Positions 20,046 through 29,250 are shown, numbered from the stretch's first letter. The stretch: 64,000 nt of DNA from Cytobacillus gottheilii (GCF_900166665.1 NZ_LT800494.1:3032422-3096421), one strand, 5' to 3'. Made by a program: numbers and translations. The notes: generated from the sequence alone by a model not told the origin.

Positions 20046-20225
20046 GGCTGTCTTCGCACACTTTTTTGCGTTTACATTTTACATTAATGTATAAAGATTC
20101 CCCTTAGAGCACTCGCTTCCGGCGGGGCAGGAGTCTTGTTCCCTTTCGTTTCATCAACAGTCATTTGATTAAAATGCCCTTTAAAAAGTGATTATTAACA
20201 CCAACAACTGCTTGTAAAAAGCCTA
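20044..20225 (+). repeat. Family-2 dispersed repeat, copy H
   Basis: Starts AAGGCTGTCTTCGCAC on the stop codon of the glutaredoxin-like gene and ends AAAAAGCCTAA, so the ends are short inverted repeats (AGGCT/AGCCT). The inside has TTTACATTAATGTATAAAGATT, a GC-rich patch CTTCCGGCGGGGCAGGAGTC, CTTTCGTTTCATCAACAG and TTTAAAAAGTGATTATTAA. The same blocks recur at 35968-36155. It lies in a convergent junction. Confidence 0.7.
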
Positions 20226-20232
20226 AACAAAA

Positions 20233-20261
20233 GGACCCGGGTCATTTTTCTGCCCGGATCC
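20233..20261 (-). terminator. Terminator of the secreted protein gene
   Basis: GGACCCGGG and CCCGGATCC pair around TCATTTTTCTG with one mismatch; the minus-strand read ends in TTTTGTTT. It overlaps the end of the gene-free strip shared with the repeat. Confidence 0.7.
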
Positions 20262-20262
20262 A

Positions 20263-20916
20263 TTACTTACTATACGTTTGAAGCAATTGGTGTTCGCTTG
20301 TTAACCACCAATACGCTGAGTTTAACCCATTTGAGAACGGGTTTATTCCTGCTTCGGCCATAATCGGCATTATTGGGTATAGTTGTTGAAACAGGCTCAC
20401 CTCTTGGTCAGTTTGTTCTCCTTCTGCCTTTTTTGGTAGCTGAGACGGATCAATATTATATAGAAAATCAGATACTTTATACATGTGATCTTGTTTTGTC
20501 AAAACGACTCCATCATAACGGTCTTCATATGTAACTGGACCTTCATAGACTGCCGGAAAGAATTGATATACATATAAATCTCCGTTTATTTCTTCTATTT
20601 GTGTTTCGTCATCATATGAGAAATGGGGTATATAAAAAAAAGGATTATCAGTTCCTAAGGTAAAATATACATTATTTTCTTCATAAAGATTTTCATCCAA
20701 AAAAAGTTTTTCTCCAGCTTGAGTGAAATACGGATCTAATACTTCTTTAACTTCTTCCATAGTACGCTCTTCTTCACCCAGCGAAATTTGTGCTGTGTAA
20801 GCGTCTTGAAGGATCGTAAAAATCTCTTCCCGCTCATCTGCCGCATATCCTTTTATTGGAACTAACGCTAGACTTAATACAAGACAAATAAGAACCCTCT
20901 GACCAAGCTTGTACAT
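20263..20916 (-). CDS. Secreted protein, DUF3993-like
   Basis: A 217-residue exported protein. A signal peptide (VLICLVLSLALVPIKGYAAD) is followed by EREEIFTILQDAYTAQISLGEEER and a mixed alpha/beta body with many aromatic residues (FFYIPHFSYD, YQFFPAVYEG). The start of the mature part resembles the Bacillus DUF3993 family as I recall it; no function is known. GGGGGAGCGGG before the ATG at 20916 sets the start; the open frame runs on to 21012 without a site. It stands alone with its own terminator. Confidence 0.7.
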   Translation of the reverse strand: MYKLGQRVLICLVLSLALVPIKGYAADEREEIFTILQDAYTAQISLGEEERTMEEVKEVLDPYFTQAGEKLFLDENLYEENNVYFTLGTDNPFFYIPHFSYDDETQIEEINGDLYVYQFFPAVYEGPVTYEDRYDGVVLTKQDHMYKVSDFLYNIDPSQLPKKAEGEQTDQEVSLFQQLYPIMPIMAEAGINPFSNGLNSAYWWLTSEHQLLQTYSK

Positions 20917-21120
20917 CCCGCTCCCCCTTTTTCCAGCATTGTAGCCTCTAACCATCATTGTATCAATAAAAATAGAGCATATATGGTAGATTCGTGCCCA
21001 AAATACTGACATAATACGTTATCAATTTACCCATTGTGACATGAACTAATCGCATTATGGCAAGATTAGCGTCAAAACTGCATTTCTCTAGGAAAAAATA
21101 TTGAGTTAAAACAAACAAAA

Positions 21121-21142
21121 AGGACCCGTAAAAACAGGTCCC
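21121..21142 (-). terminator. Terminator overlapping the end of the small membrane protein gene
   Basis: AGGGACCTG and CGGGTCCTT pair and are followed on the minus strand by TTTTGTTTG. The hairpin begins at the stop codon itself. Confidence 0.6.
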
Positions 21143-21378
21143 TACCAATTCAATGAAAATGCATAATAAGCAATTAAAAATAACGTTATGGCTAGTGCAA
21201 TTCCGTATGTGAGAAAAATCGGATTCCGTAAATAAGGGCGTTTTTTTACTTCTTCAGGAACACTGGCATCATTTCCGGTATCACGTACCTTTTGCTTTGT
21301 CAGCATCATCGTAGACACTAGTCCATATCCTAATATTCCAATACTAATTCCAAGCAAGATTAAAATAAACGTACTCAT
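21142..21378 (-). CDS. Small two-segment membrane protein
   Basis: A 78-residue protein with membrane segments at about 3-24 (FILILLGISIGILGYGLVST) and 54-75 (IFLTYGIALAITLFLIAYYA), joined by a charged loop ending in EEVKKRPYLRNP. GGGGAGTACT precedes the ATG. I do not recognise the family. It lies behind ykuI on the same strand, 81 bases away, and could be on its transcript. Confidence 0.65.
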   Translation of the reverse strand: MSTFILILLGISIGILGYGLVSTMMLTKQKVRDTGNDASVPEEVKKRPYLRNPIFLTYGIALAITLFLIAYYAFSLNW

Positions 21379-21459
21379 AGTACTCCCCTTCCGAGAAAGC
21401 TGCTAATACTATTAAGATTCCTCGGAAAGCAAAAAAATATTCTTTCTGCATGTATCGGG

Positions 21460-22671
21460 TTAAATAAGTCCCTCATGTTCATATAAAAATGAATAAGAAA
21501 TATCAATAAAAACATATTCATTTTCCTTTAACGGATATGAAAATGTGCGAATCATTTCTCCAGTTTCTATATCTGTATATAAATCAGATAATATCCCCTT
21601 TTTCATCCTTTTCATCTTCATTATATTTTCCAAAAAATAGGGGCGCCAACTCCAGTTTTTGTACAAATATTCTTGCTGCTGCAGCCAGTGATCATCCTGA
21701 TAAAAAATATTCGGTGATTGCTGAAAGCCTTCCTCATCACAAATATACAAGCGAAAAGCAATATTTGTTAAACGATCAGCCATCTCTAAAAGCAATTCAT
21801 TTTGATCCTGATTTTTATATTTCCCCACAAACTGCTGCATACGATGATTAAACTTATCCGTAAACTGATAAAAGGATTCCAGCTTTTTCTTTTCGTATGA
21901 AATGAATTGTTGACATTTTTGCCGAAGTTTTTCTTTTAAGATATCGCGATTGGCGAACTCGGAAGAAGGCTGCTGCAAATAGAACCCCTGATAATATCGT
22001 CCCCCATTACGCCAGGCAAATTGAAGCTGAAACTCCATTTCGATATTTTCAAACAAGAGGGTCGCTCCAATTTTTCTTGAAAGCATAGAAATGCTGTATA
22101 AAATATCATGAAAGCTTTGTTGGACAGTATTTGAGCGAAGTGCCTTTAAATCAACCTTTAAGATATGTGGAGCTAACTGGCCAATTCTATCCAGTTGCGT
22201 GCTGTCGGTGCCAAGTTTATCCACTGCTATTTTAATCCCATATGTTCTATAATAATTCAGCAAATGATCTAGATGATCGAGATCTCCCTGATAATTTTTC
22301 TCTGTTATTTCAATTACGATACGGTTAAGGGTCAGACCCTTCTCTTGAAATTCAAACAGGATATCCAGAAGCTGTTCACCATGATCATACATGATTAAAT
22401 CTGCATCACGGTTTATAAAGATTAAAACATCTTCCTCAAGTAAATTGGACTGCTCCAGAGCTTTTCTCAATACTTCATTATCTACCTCAAGACGGTATTC
22501 TTCAGGTATGGTCTCGTCTTGAAAAAAAGGCCCTAAACTTACCACCTCATGCTCATTTCTATACCTTCCTAATACTTCATAACCAATAATTCGATGTTCG
22601 TCCGCACTAAAAATAGGTTGAAAAAAGGGGAAAACATTCTTTATATTCGCCATGACTTCTAATGGGTCCAT
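21460..22671 (-). CDS. ykuI: EAL-domain protein YkuI
   Basis: A 403-residue cyclic di-GMP protein. Residues 1-240 are an EAL domain; the signature reads EVLGR (Glu32) as in B. subtilis YkuI. EITEKN and the Lys-containing LKVDLKAL are present. Residues 250-403 form the PAS-like YkuI C-terminal domain (NWSWRPYFLENIMKM, YTDIETGEMIRTFSYPL). B. subtilis YkuI binds cyclic di-GMP but has shown little or no hydrolysis, so a receptor role is likely. AAGGAGG sets the ATG at 22671; the frame upstream to 22857 would overlap the divergent lipoprotein gene. Confidence 0.93.
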   Translation of the reverse strand: MDPLEVMANIKNVFPFFQPIFSADEHRIIGYEVLGRYRNEHEVVSLGPFFQDETIPEEYRLEVDNEVLRKALEQSNLLEEDVLIFINRDADLIMYDHGEQLLDILFEFQEKGLTLNRIVIEITEKNYQGDLDHLDHLLNYYRTYGIKIAVDKLGTDSTQLDRIGQLAPHILKVDLKALRSNTVQQSFHDILYSISMLSRKIGATLLFENIEMEFQLQFAWRNGGRYYQGFYLQQPSSEFANRDILKEKLRQKCQQFISYEKKKLESFYQFTDKFNHRMQQFVGKYKNQDQNELLLEMADRLTNIAFRLYICDEEGFQQSPNIFYQDDHWLQQQEYLYKNWSWRPYFLENIMKMKRMKKGILSDLYTDIETGEMIRTFSYPLKENEYVFIDISYSFLYEHEGLI

Positions 22672-22831
22672 CAAAGCCCTCCTTTCAATCAATAATTCAT
22701 AATTATACCATATATTTCTTGTCAGCTTATACGTTCTTTTTTCTAAGCGTTTTGCCAGCAGCTTACTTTCATACAATCGTCCAGGCTTCACAAAATAAAG
22801 GCAAGAGCAAAATAGAAAGAAGGTTTTATTG

Positions 22832-23584
22832 ATGCGTAATCTGTTTTTTATGGTCATCCTTCTTTTCCCTTTGCTCGCTTGCGGTCATACGGGCACAGCC
22901 TCTGAAGAGAGGCAAAAACCAAAAGGAACAGCACAAACCAACGTGTTAAAATCGCAGCATATGGAAAATAAGAAAAATGATCACAGTAAGGAAAGTATTA
23001 ATTTAAACGTACCTTTAATCAAACAGAATCCTGAATTAAAATACGGCTGTGAAGTAACGAGCTTAGCGATGATGCTTCAATATGCTGGTGTGAAGACAAA
23101 TAAAATGGAGTTGTATAAAAATATAAGCAAGGATTCAGACAAGCAAATAAAAAACAAGCATGACATTATTCAATGGGGAGATCCGGCAAAAGGGTTTGTT
23201 GGGGACATGACTGGAAAATCAGCAGGTTATGCAGTATTTGATGGTCCGATAGAGGATTTAGTGAACCAATACATGCCTGGACATGCTGTCAATTTAACGA
23301 AAAAAACGTTTCAGCAAGTCTTAGATCATATTGGCAATGGCTATCCAGCTGTCGTCTGGACAACAGGTGACTATAAGCTCCCAGACCGCTGGGAATCCTG
23401 GAAGCATCAAGACCAAACCATCAAAACTCCACTGGATCTACATGCTGTAGTGATAACAGGCTATGACCAGAAGTACGTCTACCTGAACGACCCCCTTTCC
23501 GGAAAAAAAGGAGTAAAAGTCGACAAAAACCAATTCGAAGCCTCCTGGAAAGCCCTACAATCCAGAGCAATAAGCTACTGGTAA
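22832..23584 (+). CDS. C39-like peptidase family lipoprotein
   Basis: A 250-residue cell-surface lipoprotein. The signal peptide ends in lipobox LLAC (Cys about residue 17), followed by a charged linker to about residue 58. The papain-like C39_2 domain then starts at VPLIKQNPELKYGCEVTS, which holds the probable catalytic Cys in YGC. The His is in LHAVVITGYD and the Asn/Asp in YLNDPLSG. It is related in plan to YvpB-type proteins. Its peptide or bacteriocin substrate is unknown. AGAAGG precedes the ATG. The TAA stop merges with the first unit of the 125-bp tandem repeat. Confidence 0.82.
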   Translation: MRNLFFMVILLFPLLACGHTGTASEERQKPKGTAQTNVLKSQHMENKKNDHSKESINLNVPLIKQNPELKYGCEVTSLAMMLQYAGVKTNKMELYKNISKDSDKQIKNKHDIIQWGDPAKGFVGDMTGKSAGYAVFDGPIEDLVNQYMPGHAVNLTKKTFQQVLDHIGNGYPAVVWTTGDYKLPDRWESWKHQDQTIKTPLDLHAVVITGYDQKYVYLNDPLSGKKGVKVDKNQFEASWKALQSRAISYW

Positions 23585-23871
23585 CAAGAAAAGCGCAGGC
23601 GGCTTGCCCAGGGGCGACAAGCATAAGACGAGCCAGGCGAAAGGTCGTTCTTTGACCTTTTGACTGGATTGGCTTATGACCTCGAGCCCCTAGCCGCCGG
23701 AGCTAGACACAAGAAAAGCGCAGGCGGCTCGCCCAGGGGCGACAAGCATAAGACGAGCCAGGCGAAAGGTCGTTCTTTGACCTTTTTACTGGATTGGCTT
23801 ATGACCTCGAGCCCCTAGCCGCCGGAGCTAGACACAAGAAAAGCGCAGGCGGCTCGCCCAGGGGCGACAAG
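23584..23871 (+). repeat. Tandem repeat, 125-bp period, 2.3 copies (family 3)
   Basis: Units start at 23584, 23709 and 23834 (each ACAAGAAAAGCGCAGGCGGC) and are nearly identical; the first two differ only in a few places. The third is cut after about 37 bases. Each unit has internal inverted pieces (GGCGAAAGGTC/GACCTTT, GGGGC/GCCCC, GGCGGC/GCCGCC) and can fold on itself. It sits between the converging C39-like gene and fadH, starting on the stop codon of the former. Confidence 0.9.
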
Positions 23872-23880
23872 GATACTCTA

Positions 23881-23913
23881 TCAGCAAGCCGGTCACGATA
23901 CCGGCTTGCTGAT
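23881..23913. terminator. Palindromic hairpin before the fadH end
   Basis: TCAGCAAGCCGGT and ACCGGCTTGCTGA, a perfect 13-bp stem with a seven-base loop. The T-run is poor on both sides. It probably ends fadH transcription or blocks read-through from the repeat array. Confidence 0.65.
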
Positions 23914-23928
23914 TAACAAAATCATTCA

Positions 23929-24693
23929 TTAAAATGGATATTGATTAAGATGCTGACCGCCATCCATTGTCATGCATTCTCCATTAATATATGCTGCATG
24001 GCTGGAAAATAGAAAATAAGCAAGCTCAGCAATTTCTTCCGGCTTCCCCAGCCTCTGCATGGGAACACTTTGAATCGTCCTTTGAGCGGCTTCCTCAGAT
24101 TCCCAAAGCTTCTCAGCGCCTCCAGTCCGTTCAATCGGTCCTGGAGCAATTGCATTTACGCGGATTCCATATTTTCTGCCCCATTCAACCGCAAGCGTTC
24201 TAGTGAGCGATAACACACCTGCTTTTGCAGCAGCAGAATGAATTACTCCTGGACCTGCATCCCAAGCATATGTAGCAACCATATTCGTGATCGCCCCTTT
24301 GATCTCTTTCTCAATCCAATATTTCCCCACTTCACTGCAAGCATAAAAAGTTCCATTTAAAACAATATCAATAACAGCTTTCCATCCATTAGCACTTAGC
24401 TTTTCAGCAGGACAAAGAAAATTTCCAGCCGCATTATTCACTAGAAAATCAATCCGTCCAAATACTTCATCTGTTTCACGAATCATACGCTGTACATCAT
24501 CTAATTCTCTTACGTCCATTTGGACCGCATGAACTTGTCCTGAAAATGTCTCTATTTGCTTCTTCGCTGTCTCTAGCTTTTCAGCATCTCTACCTGTAAT
24601 AACCACATATGCTTTTCCCTCTGCAAACCGTTTCGCCATATATTTTCCCATACCGTTTGATCCGCCTGTAACAATGACAACCTTATTTTCCAT
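23929..24693 (-). CDS. fadH: 2,4-dienoyl-CoA reductase FadH (YkuF)
   Basis: Short-chain dehydrogenase (254 residues) that reduces 2,4-dienoyl-CoA in breakdown of unsaturated fatty acids. It shows the NAD(P) motif TGGSNGMG (residues 9-16), NNAAG, the VLNGTFY region and a long segment shared with B. subtilis YkuF/FadH (HSAAAKAGVLSLTRTLAVEWG, APGPIERTGGAEKLW, TMDGGQ). As in that group the usual YxxxK active-site pattern is changed, with His/Lys around HSAAAKAG. AGGGGG precedes the ATG. A FadR-type operator lies just upstream; no fadG (ykuG/ykuH region) follows. Confidence 0.93.
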   Translation of the reverse strand: MENKVVIVTGGSNGMGKYMAKRFAEGKAYVVITGRDAEKLETAKKQIETFSGQVHAVQMDVRELDDVQRMIRETDEVFGRIDFLVNNAAGNFLCPAEKLSANGWKAVIDIVLNGTFYACSEVGKYWIEKEIKGAITNMVATYAWDAGPGVIHSAAAKAGVLSLTRTLAVEWGRKYGIRVNAIAPGPIERTGGAEKLWESEEAAQRTIQSVPMQRLGKPEEIAELAYFLFSSHAAYINGECMTMDGGQHLNQYPF

Positions 24694-24711
24694 TTAGATC
24701 CCCCTAAAAAA

Positions 24712-24729
24712 TGAATGGTTATTCATTAT
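24712..24729. promoter_or_regulatory. Probable FadR operator of fadH
   Basis: TGAATGGTTATTCATTAT agrees at 15 of 18 positions with the Bacillus FadR consensus TGAATGANTANTCATTCA, with unspecified positions counted as matches. It lies about 20 bases before the fadH start on the promoter side. B. subtilis fadH belongs to the FadR regulon, so derepression by long-chain acyl-CoA is likely here too. Confidence 0.7.
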
Positions 24730-24894
24730 TCATTTTAACATTTCATAACGGAATATTCTAACTATTTTTATCATGTAATAGAATAAAAGCGATGTAAAAC
24801 CTTCCATATAGTCTTAGCAGTTAATTTCTTTTGTTTAGAGATATAGTTTGTTAGTATTATAGAATGAACAAACAAAGATAGGTTGGAACACTTC

Positions 24895-25761
24895 ATGCCA
24901 AAAAAAATGACAAGAAGAGGATTTCTAAGAAGATCATTTGGGACTTTATTTGGAGTTGCCGCGGCAGGGACAGGCGGCTATTATTATGCCCATGAAATCG
25001 AACCAAAGCTTTTGAAAACAGAACATTTAACCATCAGCAGCCCAAATATTCCTGAAAACTTTACTGATCTTAAGATCATCCAGTTTAGTGACACGCATCT
25101 TGGCTTTCATTGTGAAATTGAGGATTTAGAAAAATTGGTTGATAAAATAAATCGTCTCGAGCCTGACATTGTCCTATTTACTGGTGATTTAATGGACGAA
25201 CCAAATATGTATTCTGAAACTCAAGCAATCGTACCTGTTCTAAACAAGCTAAATGCGGCTATTGGTAAGTTTGCAATCTATGGAAACCATGATCACGGAG
25301 GATATGGAACAGATATTTATAAAGATATTATTGAACAAAGCAGTTTTACCTTATTAAAAAACAGCCATCGGAAAATACAAATTGGCGAACAGGCATTATA
25401 TATACTTGGAATTGATGATGCTATGCTCGGAAAGCCAAACATACAGGCCGCTCTGGAAGGTATTCCAAACGATGCCTATACCATTTTGTTATCTCATGCT
25501 CCTGATTTAGCAGAACCTGCAGCTGAATTGGGCATTAATCTGCAGCTGAGTGGTCATAGCCATGGCGGCCAAATACAGCTTCCTTTCTTAGGCGCGCTTG
25601 TTAAACCCCCACATGCCACTCAATACTATGAGGGTTTTTATACGGTTGGATCTATTAACCCACTTACCTTATATGTCAATCGCGGCATTGGAACCACAAG
25701 ACTGCCTTTTCGTTTTCTCTGCAGACCAGAATTAACGCTATTTACATTAAAAAAGGCATAA
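24895..25761 (+). CDS. ykuE: Tat-exported metallophosphoesterase YkuE
   Basis: A calcineurin-like phosphoesterase of 288 residues. The N terminus TRRGFLRRSF followed by a weakly hydrophobic Ala/Gly stretch is a twin-arginine signal; YkuE is a known Tat substrate in B. subtilis and stays at the cell wall. Metal motifs: SDTHLG, FTGDLMDEP, YGNHDHGGYG, LSHAPD and GHSHGGQ. The ATG at 24895 has only a weak AGG site; a TTG at 24883 is possible, but its spacing is worse. Divergent from fadH. Confidence 0.92.
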   Translation: MPKKMTRRGFLRRSFGTLFGVAAAGTGGYYYAHEIEPKLLKTEHLTISSPNIPENFTDLKIIQFSDTHLGFHCEIEDLEKLVDKINRLEPDIVLFTGDLMDEPNMYSETQAIVPVLNKLNAAIGKFAIYGNHDHGGYGTDIYKDIIEQSSFTLLKNSHRKIQIGEQALYILGIDDAMLGKPNIQAALEGIPNDAYTILLSHAPDLAEPAAELGINLQLSGHSHGGQIQLPFLGALVKPPHATQYYEGFYTVGSINPLTLYVNRGIGTTRLPFRFLCRPELTLFTLKKA

Positions 25762-25793
25762 AAAAACGCAGAGTGGAAATCTCTGCGTTTTTT
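25761..25793. terminator. Bidirectional terminator between ykuE and the GGDEF-EAL gene
   Basis: AAAAAACGCAGAG and CTCTGCGTTTTTT, a 13-bp stem with a seven-base loop, flanked by A and T tracts that serve both convergent genes. It overlaps the last base of the ykuE stop. Confidence 0.9.
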
Positions 25794-25802
25794 GCTGCCT
25801 TC

Positions 25803-27908
25803 CTATTCTTTCAGCATCATAATGTTCTCAATCTCTTCTGCAGGAAGCGGGCGATAATAATAATAGCCCTGCGCATAGGCACAATCTGCTTCTATTAGGA
25901 ATTGCGCCTGTTCTTTTCTCTCTACTCCTTCTGCAATGACATCCATCCCTAAACTTTTCGCAAGATGGATGATTGTCGTTGTAATCGCAGCATCTTTATC
26001 ATTCGTAAGTACATCTCTGACAAACGACTGATCAATTTTTAATACATCTATTGGGAACTGCTTTAAATAACTGAGTGAAGAATAACCTGTACCAAAATCG
26101 TCCACCGACACCATAATCCCCAGTTTTTTCAACTTGTTCAGGATCGGTATAGCAGCATCTGTGTCCTGCATAGTTCCTTCTGTTATTTCCACTTCTAAGA
26201 GCTCAGGTGAAATATCATACTTAACAATGGCAAGGCGGATCGTATCTACGAGATTGTGATCCTGGAATTGACGCGGAGAAATATTGACAGCAATTCGAAA
26301 CTGCCTGTTCAATCGCTCTGACCACTGTTTAATTTGACTGCAGGCTGTATCAATTACCCATTGCCCAATTGGTAAAATGAGGCCTGTTTCTTCGGCAAGA
26401 GGAATAAATTCTGCTGGAGAAATAAAGCCAAATTCTTTAGAGTGCCAGCGCAGCAGCCCTTCAAAACTGATAATTTCATTACTCGCAAGCTCTACCTGTG
26501 GCTGATAGTATAATGATAACTCGTCATTTTCCAATGCTTTTCGCAAGTGTGTCTCCAGTTCAACAACATTTCGATGAACCTTAACCATATTACCCTGATA
26601 AAACTGAAAATGGGCTTTTCCTTTTTCTTTCACTCGGAACAATGCTTCATCTGCCGCTTTTATTAAGCTTTCCACATTCTGCCCATCATAAGGATATAAA
26701 CTAATGCCAATACTTGGCGTAATATAATATTCACTTGAATCAAAATAAAAAGATTGTTTAAAGCTGTCTAATATCTTCTGAGCAAACCTATTTGCATCCT
26801 CTCTATTTGTAAAGGTCAGCAATATGATAAATTCATCTCCGCCCTGCCGATAAACAGAGTAATCTCGATATTCAAACTGACATAACCTTTCTGCGACTTT
26901 CTTTAAAATCTCATCCCCCACTAAATGCCCAAAAGAATCATTGATATATTTAAAACGGTCCAGATCTATATAAAGCAAAGCCGTTTCGCTAGTTTTTGCT
27001 TTTTCTGTTTCCAAATGCTCGTCCAGCCCTTTTAATAGTGCTCTTCGATTTGGAAGACCTGTTAATTGATCATGATAAGACATTTTGGCGATCATTTCAG
27101 CATTCTTTGTCAGCTGAGAAAGATCCCGAATAATTGCATAGATCCCACTTACCTGCTGATTAATGACAATAGGAAGCAATTTTAAATGAACTTGAACAAT
27201 CTCGCCATTTTTATGGATAAATCGGCAATCAAGGGTTTCAGAAGCGATACCATTTTTTGTTTTAGAAAATACTTGCTGAAAATGACAATCATCTTCTTCA
27301 TAAATGTAATCTGCAATCGAACATGAAGTGAATTGTTCAAGACTATAGCCTGTGATCGTTTTCCCAGCCGGATTCATATCGACTACTCTGCCGCTCATAT
27401 CAAGTGTAATGACACCATCTAAATTATGGTCAACAATGGATCTGGCCCTTTGCTCACTTTCTATCAGCTGATTTTTTTCCATCAGACTAACGGTAATATC
27501 TCTTGTAACTGAAACCACATATCGGACTATACCTTCTTCATCCATTACAGGTGTTAAAATAGACTCACCGGTTAGCTTACTGCCATCTGCTAAATTTACT
27601 TCATCTGTAAAAATCATGGTCTGTTTATGAACTGCAACTTTTTCGTAGTTCATTTGCAGTGTTTTTGCCACTTGAGCTGGCATTATTTCTTCAAAGGTTT
27701 TGCCTACATAATCATTTGATAAATTGGCATGTCTACTCGCTGGTTCATTGGCGAACAAATAAGTAAAACCAAATTGTTCATCCACTTTCATAATAAACAC
27801 CATATCGTTTATATAATAAAAGATTAGTTCGAAAATAATCTTTTCTAATTTTTCACTTACTTTATCCTTATCTAGCTCTCTTGCCAGCATATTTTTAAAG
27901 TGCTCCAT
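25803..27908 (-). CDS. PAS-PAS-GGDEF-EAL cyclic di-GMP turnover protein
   Basis: A 701-residue soluble protein. Two PAS domains (about 25-140 and 150-268) are followed by GGDEF (275-440, intact motif at 356-360) and EAL (450-701). The EAL signature reads EGL (483-485), a common active variant. The other catalytic elements are present: VNISPRQ, EITEGT, DDFGTGYSS, LKIDQSF, AEGVE and AQGYYYYRPL. Both synthesis and hydrolysis of cyclic di-GMP are possible. The PAS domains may sense redox state or a ligand. GAGGATGG precedes the ATG. Not part of an operon. Confidence 0.9.
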   Translation of the reverse strand: MEHFKNMLARELDKDKVSEKLEKIIFELIFYYINDMVFIMKVDEQFGFTYLFANEPASRHANLSNDYVGKTFEEIMPAQVAKTLQMNYEKVAVHKQTMIFTDEVNLADGSKLTGESILTPVMDEEGIVRYVVSVTRDITVSLMEKNQLIESEQRARSIVDHNLDGVITLDMSGRVVDMNPAGKTITGYSLEQFTSCSIADYIYEEDDCHFQQVFSKTKNGIASETLDCRFIHKNGEIVQVHLKLLPIVINQQVSGIYAIIRDLSQLTKNAEMIAKMSYHDQLTGLPNRRALLKGLDEHLETEKAKTSETALLYIDLDRFKYINDSFGHLVGDEILKKVAERLCQFEYRDYSVYRQGGDEFIILLTFTNREDANRFAQKILDSFKQSFYFDSSEYYITPSIGISLYPYDGQNVESLIKAADEALFRVKEKGKAHFQFYQGNMVKVHRNVVELETHLRKALENDELSLYYQPQVELASNEIISFEGLLRWHSKEFGFISPAEFIPLAEETGLILPIGQWVIDTACSQIKQWSERLNRQFRIAVNISPRQFQDHNLVDTIRLAIVKYDISPELLEVEITEGTMQDTDAAIPILNKLKKLGIMVSVDDFGTGYSSLSYLKQFPIDVLKIDQSFVRDVLTNDKDAAITTTIIHLAKSLGMDVIAEGVERKEQAQFLIEADCAYAQGYYYYRPLPAEEIENIMMLKE

Positions 27909-28087
27909 CTAACCATCCTCACGAAGTGTGTATACTGACTGTTACCTGTAACCTATTTTACATGATTCAGTTCATAAGAATATAAAAATCCTGCAATTTT
28001 TCAACATTTTCTTTTTATTTATAAGGTCATATAGCCTTTCAACATTCATACACATAAAGTGAATCGTCAATAGAGAGGATGTTATCT

Positions 28088-28588
28088 TTGTTTATTCATA
28101 TTGTACAATCTGGTGAAACATTAAATACCATTGCTATGAATTATCGGCGAAGCATTCAAAGTCTGATGAAGGCAAACCCCGCAATCACCAATCCAAACAA
28201 TATTTATACCGGTCAGAGAATAAGAATTCCTGGTTTGCCAGATCCGAATACAATCCCATATACAATTATTGTTTCCAAAAACAGCAGAACCCTAACCCTC
28301 TTAAGAAATGGCATGGTCCAAAAAACGTTTCCTGTCGCGATCGGGAAGATGTTGACTTCAACCCCCTCTGGAAACTTCATCATTGTAAACAGGGAGCCAA
28401 ATCCTGGCGGCCCTTTTGGTGTTATGTGGCTGACATTGTCTAAATCCGGATATGGAATTCACGGAACGAATAATCCCAGCTCAATCGGAAAAGCAGTATC
28501 CAACGGCTGTATTCGCATGTATAATCATGATGTTCTTGAACTGGCTTCAATTGTGCCAAACGGAACAGCAGTATCCATTCAGCCATAA
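28088..28588 (+). CDS. ykuD: L,D-transpeptidase YkuD
   Basis: Peptidoglycan cross-linking or spore-coat-associated enzyme. Residues 1-50 are a LysM domain ([18 protein letters not shown]...GQRIRIPG). Residues 55-166 are the catalytic YkuD domain with active-site pattern HGTN(16)SNGCIRM, where His and Cys are both present. B. subtilis YkuD has 164 residues. An ATG at 28079 touches the site GAGAGG and cannot use it; the TTG at 28088 has good spacing and fits the family N terminus, so I chose it. No signal peptide is seen, as in the family. Confidence 0.93.
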   Translation: MFIHIVQSGETLNTIAMNYRRSIQSLMKANPAITNPNNIYTGQRIRIPGLPDPNTIPYTIIVSKNSRTLTLLRNGMVQKTFPVAIGKMLTSTPSGNFIIVNREPNPGGPFGVMWLTLSKSGYGIHGTNNPSSIGKAVSNGCIRMYNHDVLELASIVPNGTAVSIQP

Positions 28589-28715
28589 TCTCTCCATTTT
28601 GCAAACATATGAAGTAAGAAAGATATCCATTTACTCCACAATTCCTTTTCAAGATTAAAGCATCGGGGTATAATAGAATATATACCCCGTATATTAATGG
28701 AAGGAGATTAATATT

Positions 28716-29183
28716 TTGAATTCAGACAGGAAGCAACATCCTCAACTGCAGCCAACGGTTGATAACCTCTCACAAGCTATCTTCACGGTTAATCGTCATG
28801 CTAAAACAGCAACGAACCCTAAATTTCTATACAAATTGAAGCAGGTTGCTCTGCAAAAAATGCTTAAAAAAGGTTTGGCAGAAAAAGTTGGATTGCATTT
28901 TTCCGCTAATCCTAAATACAGTCAGCAGCAATCTGACGTTTTAGTGAAATGCGGAGACTACACTTTTCATCTTCCACCATCTAAACAGGATTTTGATAAT
29001 CTTCCGCATCTTGGAAAATTAGATCAAACCATTCGAAATCCCCGTTCTTCTGTTTCACTAAACGCTGCAAAGCAGCTATTAATAGCCTATACTGGGTTAA
29101 GTGAACCGAATCGTGCTTCGCAGCCGCAAAAAAAGGAGTACACTAAGCCTGTATTTAAAAAGCTTGGTCAAAGCTATTTTTAA
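28716..29183 (+). CDS. ykyB: YkyB family protein
   Basis: A 155-residue basic cytoplasmic protein matching B. subtilis YkyB (154) in length, context (next to ykuD and cheV) and recognised pieces (LSQAIFTVNRHAKTA, LYKLKQVALQKML, FHLPPSKQDFDNLPHLG). AAGGAG lies nine bases before a TTG start. Function unknown. Confidence 0.88.
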   Translation: MNSDRKQHPQLQPTVDNLSQAIFTVNRHAKTATNPKFLYKLKQVALQKMLKKGLAEKVGLHFSANPKYSQQQSDVLVKCGDYTFHLPPSKQDFDNLPHLGKLDQTIRNPRSSVSLNAAKQLLIAYTGLSEPNRASQPQKKEYTKPVFKKLGQSYF

Positions 29184-29188
29184 GTCAG

Positions 29189-29219
29189 AAAAAAAGCAAA
29201 GGATCTCCTTTGCTTTTTT
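29189..29219. terminator. Bidirectional terminator between ykyB and cheV
   Basis: AAAAAAAGCAAAGGA and TCCTTTGCTTTTTT pair almost without a loop (A-tract, T-tract). It serves ykyB and the convergent cheV. Confidence 0.9.
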
Positions 29220-29250
29220 CTTTTATTGTGATGGGGAATGGAAGAACTCA

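Noticed and set aside
23421..23624. 67-codon minus-strand frame over the end of the C39-like gene
   Set aside because: Antisense shadow that starts in the tandem repeat; no ribosome site.
23584..23871. The 125-bp tandem repeat as a CRISPR array
   Set aside because: Units are contiguous and nearly identical with no unique spacers, and no cas genes are present.
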